A stretch of 64,000 nucleotides of DNA from assembly GCF_013201665.1 (NCBI RefSeq), contig NZ_CP053840.1, forward strand, positions 1,240,001-1,304,000, written 5' to 3'. Both the position numbers and the translations under genes were made by a program. This document shows positions 45,180 through 54,295 of the stretch, one piece after another. The stretch comes from Arcobacter venerupis (GTDB lineage Bacteria; Campylobacterota; Campylobacteria; Campylobacterales; Arcobacteraceae). The notes below the pieces were generated by a model. The model had not been told where the DNA came from. It did not search any database and worked only from the letters and a program-made list of their open reading frames with translations. The stretch's first letter is position 1. Each line of letters begins with the position of its first letter.

Positions 45180-47270
45180 ATGAAAAAAATTTATTTCTCT
45201 ATATCATTGTGTTCATGTCTTTTTGCTCAAGATACAATTATATTAGAAAATATTTTAGTTACTACAAATAGTCCAACTGAAACAACAGCAGGAATTACAA
45301 GAGGTTATGAATCTATAACAGCTGATAGTGCTACAAAAACTAGAACACCATTAAAACAAATACCAAAATCTGTTCAAGTAATAAATAGTGAAGTTATGAA
45401 TGATCAAGGTGTCCAATCAATTAGCGAAGCATTACATAATTCAAGTGGAGTTGTATCTAATAATCCATTAACTACTCCAGGATGGGATAGTACATTAGTT
45501 CGTGGGTTTGCAGCGGAACAATTACAAGATGGTTCAACTTTAGTTTACAATATGGGAGATAGAGAAAGTACAATTAATATAGAAAGAATTGAAGTATTAA
45601 AAGGTCCTAATGCTATTCTTTATGGTGGTAATTCAGGAACTCCAGTTGGTGGTTCTGTAAATCTTATATCAAAAATGCCAGAGAGTACACCCTTTACCCA
45701 ATTAGGAACTACTATTGGAAGTAATAATTTAGTTAAACCATCATTTGATGTTAATCAACCTGTAAATGAATCAGTATTAGTAAGAGTTACAGGAGAATAT
45801 ACAAAAAGTGAAAGTCAAAATGATGTAATTGAAAGAAATAATTATAATGTTAATCCAACAGTTAAATTAAAAATAAAAGATGATACAACTGTAACATTAC
45901 AAGGAAAAACTTCAAGATGGGAAGGTCAAGATTATCAAGGTTTACCAGCTGTTGGAACAATTGCTGGAGATTTTAAAATTGATAGAAATTTATTTATAGG
46001 TGATAATAATGTACCTGATTCAACATCTTCCCTTGATAGTATTGTTGCAAATGTGGAGCATGAATTTAATGATATTTGGTCTATAAGTACAAAAGCCTAT
46101 GCTGCTAACAGCGAATTTGATGAAAGAATTCAATTAAATCTAGGTAATGAACCAATGATGGGTTCAACTTTTATGCTTTTAAATACAAGAATGTTTCAAG
46201 AACAACAAAGTAGAAGTTTAAATGCTGATGTAAAAGGAGAATTTTCTACTAATACTAAATTAATTTTTGGAGCTGAAACGAGCACTTTAGATGATAAAGG
46301 ATTTATGGATAATATGGGGATGGCTTCTGGTATACAATCTGTTGATTTAACAAATCCAATATATTCTATTCCTTATACTGATGAAAATAGAGATATTTGG
46401 TCTGGTGAAGTTAATAATAAAACATCAAGTGTATATACACAAATTCAACAAACTTTTTTTGATAGATTACATTTATTAGCTGGTACAAAATTATCAAAAC
46501 TTGTTGTAGATTTTGAGGATAACTGGGGTGGTGATAATACAACAGATAAAACAAAATTATTATTGCAAGGTGGAATAGCATACGATATAAATGATAATAT
46601 TACACTATTTACAAGCTATAGTGAGGGAATGAAAGCTCCTGGTTGGTCTAATTATGAGAGTGCTCCAAAACCTATGGAATCTACACAATATGAAGCAGGT
46701 GTTAAATTTGATGCAGATAGTCAATTATCAGGTTCTTTGGCTGCATTTAAAATAGAAAGAAAAAATATTAGTGTTGCAAATCCTGCTACTAATGGATTAA
46801 CAACTATACCAAATGGAGAAGAAGAAAGTAAAGGAGTAGAATTAGATTTAGTTTGGCAACCAACAACAAACTTCAGTCTATTAAGTAATTATACAAATAC
46901 ACATGCAGAATATACAAAAGATGCATCAAGTACAATACTTGATGGTAATAAACTTGGTGGAGTTCCTGAACATTCAGGTAGAATTTGGGCAAATTATAAA
47001 TTTAGCGAGCCTATTTTTAAAGGATTTAGTGCAGGGGCTGGAATTTATGCACAATCAGAGACAATGCTAGATGGTACAAATAAATATGAAGTGCCAGGTT
47101 ATCATACATATGATGCAAAAATTGCATATGCTCATAAATCATATGAAACATCTTTAGTTGTTAAAAATTTAACTGATAGAGATTATTATGAAAGATTAGA
47201 TTATTATGGTGGAAGAGTTACAGCTGGACTAGAGAGAACATATCTAGTTAATTTTACTTATAAGTTTTAA
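45180..47270 (+). CDS. TonB-dependent siderophore receptor
   Basis: This 696-residue outer-membrane receptor has a short signal peptide (MKKIYFSISLCSCLFAQ), a plug domain with LKQIPKSVQVINSEVMNDQG, LVRGFAAEQLQDG and LKGPNAILYGGNSGTPVGGSVN, and a barrel ending in the usual aromatic residue (VNFTYKF). It belongs to the same ferric-siderophore class as the receptor at 36459 but is clearly a different branch. No Fur palindrome was found in its leader, and no partner genes are adjacent. Confidence 0.92.
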   Translation: MKKIYFSISLCSCLFAQDTIILENILVTTNSPTETTAGITRGYESITADSATKTRTPLKQIPKSVQVINSEVMNDQGVQSISEALHNSSGVVSNNPLTTPGWDSTLVRGFAAEQLQDGSTLVYNMGDRESTINIERIEVLKGPNAILYGGNSGTPVGGSVNLISKMPESTPFTQLGTTIGSNNLVKPSFDVNQPVNESVLVRVTGEYTKSESQNDVIERNNYNVNPTVKLKIKDDTTVTLQGKTSRWEGQDYQGLPAVGTIAGDFKIDRNLFIGDNNVPDSTSSLDSIVANVEHEFNDIWSISTKAYAANSEFDERIQLNLGNEPMMGSTFMLLNTRMFQEQQSRSLNADVKGEFSTNTKLIFGAETSTLDDKGFMDNMGMASGIQSVDLTNPIYSIPYTDENRDIWSGEVNNKTSSVYTQIQQTFFDRLHLLAGTKLSKLVVDFEDNWGGDNTTDKTKLLLQGGIAYDINDNITLFTSYSEGMKAPGWSNYESAPKPMESTQYEAGVKFDADSQLSGSLAAFKIERKNISVANPATNGLTTIPNGEEESKGVELDLVWQPTTNFSLLSNYTNTHAEYTKDASSTILDGNKLGGVPEHSGRIWANYKFSEPIFKGFSAGAGIYAQSETMLDGTNKYEVPGYHTYDAKIAYAHKSYETSLVVKNLTDRDYYERLDYYGGRVTAGLERTYLVNFTYKF

Positions 47271-47279
47271 CATTTATTA

Positions 47280-47387
47280 ATAGTAGAATATGCATCAAAA
47301 ACTGCTCCAAAAGAAGCAGTTAAAATGATTACTTCAAAACTTTGTAATTACAGTAACAATATACAAAATGTAATTGAAAAGTGTTAA
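47280..47387 (+). pseudogene. Open coding-like stretch after the TonB receptor stop
   Basis: Directly after the receptor stop, in the same frame, about 39 codons stay open to a stop at 47385, reading IVEYASKTAPKEAVKMITSK and onward. There is no start codon with a ribosome site. It may be the tail of a deleted gene or chance in AT-rich DNA. The family is not recognised. Confidence 0.25.
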
Positions 47388-47419
47388 TTTAACTAAAATT
47401 TAGTAAAGAAGAAAATATT

Positions 47420-47878
47420 TTATTTCTCTTCTTTACCTTCATTTCCTTCACCTTCTTCTTTTCCAAAAGTTTTTTCTAAACCAGTTATTAACTCTTGAGT
47501 TTGAGATTCTGTAAGTTTAGCTTCTGGATGAGTTGGTAAATAGAACCATGGTGGCATATCTCCACCTTTTAACTCTTTTGCTGCTTCATCGCCTTTATTT
47601 TTTTTCTGGAAGCCCCAAGTAGAAACATTAAAATGTTCTCTTCCCTCATCAACATCATTAGCAACTAACCATGAAACAGGAGCAACTTTGCTATACCAAG
47701 GATAAATTGTTTGATTTGAGTGACAATTCGCACAGGCATTATTAAAAAGCTCTTTTGTTCGTGGTGAATCCCAAGTTGGTTCAGCAACAACTGGTGGGTT
47801 TGTATATGTTTTTCCATAAGGAATAAATTGTATTGCTACGGCTACAAGAACAGTGCCGATAACTACTTTTCCAATCAT
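47420..47878 (-). CDS. Haem-binding domain protein (c-type cytochrome)
   Basis: The ~152-residue protein has an N-terminal membrane anchor or signal (MIGKVVIGTVLVAVAIQFIPYG) and one c-type haem site NACANCHSN, followed by YPWYSKVAPVSWLVANDVDEGREHFN and GGDMPPWFYLPTHPEA. That series is typical of the Haem_bd family of periplasmic cytochromes. I set the start at the ATG after AGGAGCTAAA, which drops 16 residues from a longer reading. The tail is Glu/Lys-rich. Its electron partner is unknown. Confidence 0.88.
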   Translation of the reverse strand: MIGKVVIGTVLVAVAIQFIPYGKTYTNPPVVAEPTWDSPRTKELFNNACANCHSNQTIYPWYSKVAPVSWLVANDVDEGREHFNVSTWGFQKKNKGDEAAKELKGGDMPPWFYLPTHPEAKLTESQTQELITGLEKTFGKEEGEGNEGKEEK

Positions 47879-48010
47879 TTTAGCTCCTAAAATTTTATAT
47901 GACAAATTATATAGGAAATATGTCAAGATAGTATTGACATATTACTGTATTAAAAATTGAGTTAATTTATGGCATTATTTCACAACTAATTTTATTAAAA
48001 GAGAAAAAAT

Positions 48011-48364
48011 ATGAACAAATATTGTAATAATTCAGATGTTTATGAATCAAACTGTATTCCAAAAACTGTAGATGCATCAATTGCAGTTTTAACTCCAAAA
48101 GAAGATAAAGATTTTATTGTTAGAAAAGTGACTCTAGCTATTGATGGTTCTATGCCAAATCATATAAATGAAATTCAACATCAACAATATGTTTTAAAAG
48201 GTGAAGCAAAAGTAATAGTTGGTGATGAAGAGTATCACGCAAAAGCTGGAGATTTTATTTATATTCCAGCTGGAGTAGCTCATAGATATGATGCTTGTTA
48301 TGGTAGCGGTTATGAGTTCTTATGTATGATTACAACTAAAGAAGATAAATTAACAATGTTATAA
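48011..48364 (+). CDS. Cupin domain protein
   Basis: The 117-residue single-domain cupin has motif 1 HHQQYVLKGEAKVIVGDEE-like (starting QHQQYVLKG) and motif 2 AGDFIYIPAGVAHRYDA, with metal-ligand candidates His, Gln and Glu. Substrate and function are unknown. The N-terminus has several Cys (YCNNSDVYESNC). A clean terminator follows the stop codon. Confidence 0.85.
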   Translation: MNKYCNNSDVYESNCIPKTVDASIAVLTPKEDKDFIVRKVTLAIDGSMPNHINEIQHQQYVLKGEAKVIVGDEEYHAKAGDFIYIPAGVAHRYDACYGSGYEFLCMITTKEDKLTML

Positions 48365-48370
48365 AATATG

Positions 48371-48402
48371 CAGACTTATACTTTAAGTCTGTTTTATTTT
48401 TT
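48371..48402 (+). terminator. Rho-independent terminator of the cupin gene
   Basis: CAGACTTA and TAAGTCTG pair around TACTT and are followed by TTTTATTTTTT. It begins seven bases after the stop. Confidence 0.85.
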
Positions 48403-48583
48403 AATCAAAAATTTATTATAAAACTACTAAATACCTTTTCTTTCCTTCTTATAATATAATTTCTTCAATAAAGAACAAAAATTTACTAATAACTAAATAA
48501 TCATAATTTTTCAAATTGAATTAAGTTTACAGAATGTACAATCAATGTAATAACAATTATAAATTATAAATAAGGAGTACATT

Positions 48584-49429
48584 ATGAATAAAAATAGAAT
48601 CTTAGTTTTAAGTGACCTTAGAGAATTTACTGAGACAGTTGCACAAAAAGCTATATCATTTGCAAATAATTATGAAAGAGAAATTGATGTGCTTCATGTA
48701 GAAGATGAATCTTTTCTAAAATTTTTTAAAGAAAAAACAGAGTGTTCTTTAGATAAAAGTAAATCAATTTTAAGTGCTATTTATAAAGATAAAGCAAATA
48801 TTTTTTGTAAATGTGGGAATTTTATTGAAATTGTAAAAGATCATATATTAAAAAATAATATATCTTTAGTAATTGTAGGATTTAAAAGAGAAAGAACTTT
48901 TATAGAAGATATTTTTAATGGTTCTAATTTAAGTTCAATAATAAGAAAATTAAATATTCCTGTTTTAGTAATTAAAACAGAAGATAAACCTATTTATAAA
49001 AATATTTTAATCCCAACAGATTTATCTAAAGCATCAAAAAGTAATATTAAATATTTAGTATCAATATTCCCAGAAGCAAATTTTCATATTGAACATTATT
49101 ATAAAGCATTTTTTGAAGACAGAGTTAAATTATATGGTTTTGACGATGAAGAAGCAAATGATTTTGTAGATTTTTATGCACAAGAAGCTGAAGAAAATTT
49201 AAATAAATTTATAGAAAAATTAGAACTTAATTCTGATATAAAAGTATTTACTAAAGCAAAAAAATATTTAGATATAAAAACGATGGTTGAAGAATCTATT
49301 GAGTATAAAACAATTGATTTATTAAGTCTTTCAGTTGGAACAAGTCTTAGTATTTTCTCTTTTGATTTACTAGAACATTCATCAAAAGATGTGATTATTT
49401 ATAGAATTGATGAAGACAGCTTAGACTAA
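48584..49429 (+). CDS. Tandem universal stress protein (UspA family)
   Basis: The 281-residue cytosolic protein has two Usp domains. The first (residues ~1-135) runs from NRILVLSDLREFTETVAQKA to the typical SNLSSIIRKLNIPVLVIKTE end. The second (~140-281) begins YKNILIPTDLSKASKSN, with the first strand and loop of the family. The glycine-rich ATP loop (G-x2-G-x9-G-S/T) is only partly kept. It is a paralogue of the convergent gene at 49496; the shared ending pattern F-x-L-x-E-H-S suggests duplication. Confidence 0.87.
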   Translation: MNKNRILVLSDLREFTETVAQKAISFANNYEREIDVLHVEDESFLKFFKEKTECSLDKSKSILSAIYKDKANIFCKCGNFIEIVKDHILKNNISLVIVGFKRERTFIEDIFNGSNLSSIIRKLNIPVLVIKTEDKPIYKNILIPTDLSKASKSNIKYLVSIFPEANFHIEHYYKAFFEDRVKLYGFDDEEANDFVDFYAQEAEENLNKFIEKLELNSDIKVFTKAKKYLDIKTMVEESIEYKTIDLLSLSVGTSLSIFSFDLLEHSSKDVIIYRIDEDSLD

Positions 49430-49479
49430 AAATTATTATATTGATATTCTTTTATAAGGTAAAAAAATAGTAGTTAAAT

Positions 49480-49514
49480 AATTAAGAAAATAAATTTAAT
49501 TTATTTTCTTAATT
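49480..49514. terminator. Perfect 17-bp palindrome between convergent stress-protein genes
   Basis: AATTAAGAAAATAAATT and its exact reverse complement are separated by a single T. The end of the minus-strand gene lies within it. It can form a cruciform or hairpin on either strand and probably terminates both transcripts. Confidence 0.7.
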
Positions 49515-50323
49515 AAAATATTTATTTTTGAGTGTTCTACTAAATAAAATGCAAAAAAACTAAAAAAACCTGTGGTATGAACAGCAATTAAATCAGTTTT
49601 TATATCTTTTGTATCTTTAATAAAATTTTCTACACTTAATGCAGTTTCTCTTATTATAAATCTTTTATTATTTTTAATTTCTAATGAATTATAAAAATCA
49701 TATGCTTCTTTTAATAAATTTTCTTTTGCTTCTTTTTGAAAGTCACTTGTTTCTTCTTGTTCAAAACTATAAAAATTTAATCTTCTTTCAATAGGTAATA
49801 AGTAAGAATAATAAATCTTTATTTTGGCATCAGGAAATAATTTAGATACTTCAGTTATGTATTCTTTTGATTCCACTGATAAATCTGTAGGAATTAAAAT
49901 ATTATTAAAACAAATATTTTTTTTAGATTTCATTATTAAACTAAGAGTATTTAAATTTCTAACAATATCTTTTGTATTTGAACTTTCAAAAAATCTACTT
50001 ATAAAATCATTTTTTTTGCTATATCCCAAAATAACTAATGAAATAGACAATTTATCCACATGATATGCAACTTGTTCTTCAACATTTCCCTCAACACAAA
50101 AAAATTGTTTTTCTTCTAAAATAGGAAAATATTTTTTAAGTATTTTAAACCCTTTATTTTTAGTAATGTCTTTATTAACTTTTTCTTGAAGTAATTTATT
50201 TTCTATTACATGAATAATATAAAGTTCATTTTCACTGTGTTGAATGTAGTTTAAAATATTTTCAATAATTTTAAAACTTTTTTGCGAAAAATCAGTTGCA
50301 AACAAGATTTTATTTTTTGTCAT
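49496..50323 (-). CDS. Tandem universal stress protein (UspA family)
   Basis: The 275-residue protein has two Usp domains: KNKILFATDFSQKSFKIIENI opens the first and FNNILIPTDLSVESKEYI the second. SSNTKDIVRNLNTLSLIMKS ends the first domain in the family manner. Its end, SFFAFYLVEHSKINILIKKI, matches the end of the neighbouring paralogue at 48584. The ATG follows AGGAGTATAAA. Role is probably in stress survival; ligand is unknown. Confidence 0.86.
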   Translation of the reverse strand: MTKNKILFATDFSQKSFKIIENILNYIQHSENELYIIHVIENKLLQEKVNKDITKNKGFKILKKYFPILEEKQFFCVEGNVEEQVAYHVDKLSISLVILGYSKKNDFISRFFESSNTKDIVRNLNTLSLIMKSKKNICFNNILIPTDLSVESKEYITEVSKLFPDAKIKIYYSYLLPIERRLNFYSFEQEETSDFQKEAKENLLKEAYDFYNSLEIKNNKRFIIRETALSVENFIKDTKDIKTDLIAVHTTGFFSFFAFYLVEHSKINILIKKIN

Positions 50324-50445
50324 TTTATACTCCTATTTTATATATTATCTATTCTAGCATAAGAGAATTATAATATCGATTATTAATTTGCTTTAAATAT
50401 TTTAAGATATAATCGCAATTATTTATTAAATTTGAGAAGGATTTT

Positions 50446-51900
50446 ATGGAATCAATTGAACTATATCTATTAATTACAGCTTTTTTGATGCTTTTGAGTG
50501 TATTAGCTAGTAAATTATCAACAAATTTTGGTATTCCATCGTTATTTATTTTTTTAGGTTTAGGTATGCTTGCTGGTTCTGATGGAATTTTAGGAATACA
50601 TTTTGATAATGTTGAATTAGCACAGAATATTGGAACTTTAGCATTGATTTTTATTCTATTTGGTGGTGGTTTAGATACAGCTTGGAAAGCAATCAAGCCT
50701 GTTTTAAAAGATGGTTTAATTTTAGCTACTTTAGGAGTGTTATTAACCGCATTTTTTGTAGCTTTATGTGTATACTATATTCTTGATTTTACTTTTTTAG
50801 AATCTTTGTTATTAGGTGCAATTATTTCATCAACTGATGCAGCAGCTGTTTTTGCAATACTTAGAGCAAAAGGTATTTCACTAAAGAAAAAACTCACTCC
50901 TCTTCTAGAATTAGAATCAGGTAGTAATGACCCTATGGCAATTTTCTTAACAGTTGCAATTTTACAAATTTTATTATTACCTGAAAGTTCTTCTGTATAT
51001 GAATGGATTTTTAAATTTTTCTTACAATTTATTATTGGTGGAGCTTTAGGTTTTGCTTTTGGATATTTATTACCTCAAATTCTAAATAGAATACATCTTA
51101 GTTTTTATGGACTTTATCCTGTATTTACTATTGGGTGGATTTTACTTTTATTTGCAGGTTCATCAATGCTTGGAGGGAATGGTTTTTTAGCTGTTTATGT
51201 TGCTGGTATTGTTGCAAATACAAAAGAATTTGTACATAAGAAAAATTTAATTGGTTTCCATGAAGGTTTATCATGGATTATGCAAATTACAGTCTTTCTT
51301 GCTCTTGGACTTCTTGTTTTCCCCTCTGAACTTCCAGATGTTGCATTATCAGGTTTAATAATTGCTTTTTGGCTTATGTTTGTTGCCAGACCAGCTGGAG
51401 TTTTTTTAAGTACAATGTTTAGCTCTTTTACGATAAAAGAAAAAACTTTTATTTCATGGGTTGGATTAAGAGGTGCTGTTCCTATTATTTTGGCAACGTA
51501 TCCATATTTACAAGGATTTGAAAAGTCAAATTTGATTTTTAATATTGTGTTTTTTATAGTATTGTTTTCTATTTTAATACAAGGAACAACACTTCCACTT
51601 GTTGCTAAATGGTTAAATGTTGAATCAAAAAGTAAAGATTTTAAACCTGAAGATATTATTGCTTCTCCACTTTTTTATCATACATTAAAGCAGTTTTATA
51701 TTGAAGAAAATTCACCAGCTATTGGATTAAGTATTGTTGAGTTAGATTTACCAACAGATTTTTTAATTCTTTTGATAAAACGAGAAAAAGATTATATAAA
51801 ACCAACAGGTTCTTCAATTTTAAAAGAAAACGATATGTTACTTATTCAATGTAATAGTGAAAACAGATATAAAAGAGTTTTAAAAAGGTTTGCAAGTTAA
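50446..51900 (+). CDS. CPA1-type K+/H+ (or Na+/H+) antiporter with TrkA-C domain
   Basis: The 484-residue protein has about twelve membrane helices with CPA1 motifs: the conserved acidic pair region SSTDAAAVFAILRAKG, LELESGSNDPMAIFLT and the later FISWVGLRGAVPIILATYP. A soluble tail (~410-484, ENDMLLIQCNSEN) matches a TrkA-C regulatory domain. This order is that of CvrA/NhaP2 potassium/proton antiporters. It is transcribed alone from an ATG after AGAAGGATTTT. Confidence 0.91.
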   Translation: MESIELYLLITAFLMLLSVLASKLSTNFGIPSLFIFLGLGMLAGSDGILGIHFDNVELAQNIGTLALIFILFGGGLDTAWKAIKPVLKDGLILATLGVLLTAFFVALCVYYILDFTFLESLLLGAIISSTDAAAVFAILRAKGISLKKKLTPLLELESGSNDPMAIFLTVAILQILLLPESSSVYEWIFKFFLQFIIGGALGFAFGYLLPQILNRIHLSFYGLYPVFTIGWILLLFAGSSMLGGNGFLAVYVAGIVANTKEFVHKKNLIGFHEGLSWIMQITVFLALGLLVFPSELPDVALSGLIIAFWLMFVARPAGVFLSTMFSSFTIKEKTFISWVGLRGAVPIILATYPYLQGFEKSNLIFNIVFFIVLFSILIQGTTLPLVAKWLNVESKSKDFKPEDIIASPLFYHTLKQFYIEENSPAIGLSIVELDLPTDFLILLIKREKDYIKPTGSSILKENDMLLIQCNSENRYKRVLKRFAS

Positions 51901-51923
51901 GCATCTTTATAAATGCTTAACTT
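51894..51923. terminator. Hairpin between convergent antiporter and thioredoxin genes
   Basis: AAGTTAAGCAT and ATGCTTAACTT pair perfectly around an eight-base loop. The antiporter stop codon is inside the left arm. The plus-strand T tract (CTATTTT) is imperfect. Confidence 0.7.
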
Positions 51924-51928
51924 CTATT

Positions 51929-52351
51929 TTAAATAAATTCATTTACTAAATTTGATAATCTTAATGGATCTAAAGCTCCACTTACTCTTTTTACTTCAAC
52001 ACCATTTTTATAAACAATCAAAGTTGGAATCGACATAATGTGATATTTACTACCTAAAGTTTGTTCAAGCTCCGTATCAACTTTTGCAAAAACTGCTTTT
52101 AGTGGATATTTTTTTGATGTTTCATTAAATATTGGTGCAAACATTTTACAAGGTCCACACCAAGGTGCCCAAAAATCTACAATCACAGGAATCTCACTAT
52201 TTACAACAACTTCATCAAAGTTTGCACTTGTTAGATTTATAGGTTTGTTATCTAAAAGTGACTCTTTACATTTTCCACAATTTGCTTTTAAATAAGAATC
52301 TTTTTTAGGTACATTGTTTATACTCAAACAACTAGGACAAATTACTCTCAT
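51929..52351 (-). CDS. trxC: Thioredoxin 2
   Basis: The 140-residue protein has an N-terminal zinc ribbon (CPSC at residues ~5-8 and CGKC at ~25-28) followed by a thioredoxin fold with WAPWCGPCK and the cis-Pro at MSIPTL. This layout defines thioredoxin 2, a cytosolic disulfide reductase linked to oxidative stress. It is monocistronic and convergent with the antiporter gene. Confidence 0.94.
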   Translation of the reverse strand: MRVICPSCLSINNVPKKDSYLKANCGKCKESLLDNKPINLTSANFDEVVVNSEIPVIVDFWAPWCGPCKMFAPIFNETSKKYPLKAVFAKVDTELEQTLGSKYHIMSIPTLIVYKNGVEVKRVSGALDPLRLSNLVNEFI

Positions 52352-52393
52352 ATAATCACCTCTTTAAATTTTATTTTATTATATCATTCTATT

Positions 52394-52789
52394 TTATAGA
52401 TTACAAAGTGCTGTAAGATATGCTTGTTCTTGGTATTTATTTAGTTCTTTTGGAAATTGAATCTGATTTTTCTTTTCAAAGGTGCGGACAGTTTGAGCTG
52501 ATATTAATTCCACCGAGCAAAGTGGATTTAGTTGGATTAAGCCTTCCATTTTGAAAGTAACTGCACCACCTGAAAAGTTCCCTTTTTTTGCTCGTTTTTT
52601 TATGAAGATTTTTTCAATCTCATTTTTTTGTAAGAAGTCTAAAAACTCATTGCAAAATTTTCTAATATCTTCTTGTTTTTCATCATCTTCAATTATAATT
52701 TTTTTAATTTTGCTATCTATATATTCGTTATTTTTTAATACAACTAAAAGAGCATTATTAGCTTTTAATTCAATTCCACAAATATTCAT
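52394..52789 (-). CDS. DUF3010 family protein
   Basis: The 131-residue protein begins NICGIELKANNALLVVL, an RNase H-like opening typical of DUF3010, and contains RAKKGNFSGGAVTFKMEGLIQL and the ending KYQEQAYLTAL. Catalytic function is unknown. It is cytosolic and shares strand, but no obvious task, with trxC 42 bases downstream. Confidence 0.82.
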   Translation of the reverse strand: MNICGIELKANNALLVVLKNNEYIDSKIKKIIIEDDEKQEDIRKFCNEFLDFLQKNEIEKIFIKKRAKKGNFSGGAVTFKMEGLIQLNPLCSVELISAQTVRTFEKKNQIQFPKELNKYQEQAYLTALCNL

Positions 52790-52938
52790 TTTATTCCTTA
52801 CTCATTTTAAATATAAATGAATTATAGTAAAGAATTCTTTTTTGACTTGATTTTATTGCAAATTGTAATAAAAAATATTTTTATAGAATGAAAAACTTTT
52901 ATTAAGTATAATAAAATCAAAAAATAAAGTATTAACAA

Positions 52939-53442
52939 ATGTTTAAAAATAATAAGGTAGTAAAGATTTTAAAGAGTATTTTGATTATCTTAATTTTAAT
53001 TATCCTAGCAAGAAATTTAGTTTTTAAAATGGAAAATCAATTACAAATAGAATTGTTGAATAAATGGAAAGATAATAGTTTAATTAAATTTACAAACTTA
53101 ATAAACAAAGATTATAATAGAATATGTGTAATAAATCCTTATGAATCTAATATTGACAATGATGAAAATTCAAACGAAATAAATCAAATGAATAGTTATT
53201 TGAAAAAAATATCTTATGTTGGAGATGAAAAAAATTGGGCTTTTGTAATGTCAATTGATAATAATATAGAATTATTTGAATTTAATCGTGGAGAAATAGA
53301 TATTTTTTCTTCCATATCAAATTCAAAGATAAAACTTCCAGATAATTTCCTACCAAATAAATGTGTTAATTCTAAAAGTGGATTTTTATATTTATTTGAA
53401 AATGAAAAGCGTAAATATATTATATTGGGAGAAGTAAAATAA
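52939..53442 (+). CDS. Hypothetical membrane-anchored protein
   Basis: The 167-residue protein has one N-terminal hydrophobic helix (residues ~10-27: ILKSILIILILIILARNLVF) and a periplasmic, Asn-rich remainder with two Cys. I recognise no family. The ribosome site is weak. It lies before the toxin-antitoxin pair and may belong to the same accessory insertion. Confidence 0.55.
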   Translation: MFKNNKVVKILKSILIILILIILARNLVFKMENQLQIELLNKWKDNSLIKFTNLINKDYNRICVINPYESNIDNDENSNEINQMNSYLKKISYVGDEKNWAFVMSIDNNIELFEFNRGEIDIFSSISNSKIKLPDNFLPNKCVNSKSGFLYLFENEKRKYIILGEVK

Positions 53443-53523
53443 AAAAAGTTAAATTTAAGAATGATTTTTTATAAAAGAAAATATGTTACAATCATTGATA
53501 TTTAATTTATTAGGAATTATTTT

Positions 53524-53742
53524 ATGAAAACAATAACTTTAAAGATTGAAGATGCTGTAAATGATAAATTTTTATGGCTTTTAGAACATTTTTCGAAAAA
53601 TGAAATAAAAATATTAGAACAGACAGAATATCAAAGTGATGATGAATATTTAAGAAGTATAGATGGAATGGTTAAGAGTATTCAAGAAGCAAGAATTGAA
53701 TCTATTGAAAATGGTGTAACTTTAGATAATTTAAAGTGGTAA
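53524..53742 (+). CDS. Antitoxin of a YoeB-type toxin-antitoxin pair
   Basis: The 72-residue protein starts MKTITLKIEDAVNDKFLWLLEHF, a ribbon-helix-helix-like opening, and has an acidic C-terminal part (SIQEARIESIENGVTLDNLKW) suited to wrapping the toxin. It is one base from the toxin gene. It should both neutralise the toxin and repress the pair's promoter. It is assigned by position and size more than by strong motifs. Confidence 0.8.
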   Translation: MKTITLKIEDAVNDKFLWLLEHFSKNEIKILEQTEYQSDDEYLRSIDGMVKSIQEARIESIENGVTLDNLKW

Positions 53743-53743
53743 G

Positions 53744-54004
53744 ATGTATCAACTTATTTTTATGTCTCAAGCTCAAAAAGATGCTAAAAATTTATCTTCA
53801 AGTGGATTAAAAGAAAAAGCTATGCAACTTTTAGAAATTATTCAAAAAAATCCACTTCAATATCCTCCTGAATATGAATATTTAAAAGGTGATATGCAAG
53901 GTCTTATTAGTCGAAGAATAAATAAACAACATCGATTGGTTTATGAAATTTTTGAAGAACAAAAAGTTATCAGAGTTTATCGAATGTGGAAACACTATGA
54001 GTAG
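53744..54004 (+). CDS. YoeB/Txe family mRNA-interferase toxin
   Basis: The 86-residue RelE-fold protein has the YoeB pattern: a QAQKDAKN helix, the conserved Pro-rich QKNPLQYPPEYEYLKGD, then ISRRINKQHRLVYEI and the C-terminal RVYRMWKHYE with the catalytic His/Tyr end. YoeB toxins cleave mRNA at the ribosome. Its translation is coupled to the antitoxin. No defects are visible. Confidence 0.92.
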   Translation: MYQLIFMSQAQKDAKNLSSSGLKEKAMQLLEIIQKNPLQYPPEYEYLKGDMQGLISRRINKQHRLVYEIFEEQKVIRVYRMWKHYE

Positions 54005-54019
54005 ATTTTTATCTACTCA
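53998..54019. terminator. Hairpin after the toxin gene
   Basis: TGAGTAGAT and ATCTACTCA pair around TTTT; the toxin stop codon lies within the left arm. There is no T tract on the plus strand, so it may only mark the end between convergent genes. Confidence 0.5.
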
Positions 54020-54025
54020 CAAAAA

Positions 54026-54283
54026 TTAAAACTCTTCTCCATCTTCATCATCTGTATCACAACAGTAGATACACTTTTCATCAAAAAATGAGTATTCATC
54101 ATAACAATAAAATTTGTGGCAACTTTCACATTTAAAACAGTCGTGTTCTTTTGATAATGTTTGTTCTAGTTTTTCTTCTGTAATATTATGAGTTTTAGCA
54201 TACTCTTCAAAAAGTGCAATTACATGTGCATTTTCATCGTTTTTTAACTCTTTTGCTAAATCTTCTAAATTATCAATATCCAT
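54026..54283 (-). CDS. Small Cys-rich acidic protein (possible zinc ribbon)
   Basis: The 85-residue protein has a helical acidic N-terminal half and a C-terminal cluster CFKCESCHKFYCYD followed by CIYCC, which could bind one zinc ion. The tail is Asp/Glu-rich (DTDDEDGEEF). I recognise no family. It lies 12 bases from the next small gene on the same strand and may be co-transcribed with it. Confidence 0.6.
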   Translation of the reverse strand: MDIDNLEDLAKELKNDENAHVIALFEEYAKTHNITEEKLEQTLSKEHDCFKCESCHKFYCYDEYSFFDEKCIYCCDTDDEDGEEF

Positions 54284-54295
54284 ATTTTTCCCTTT

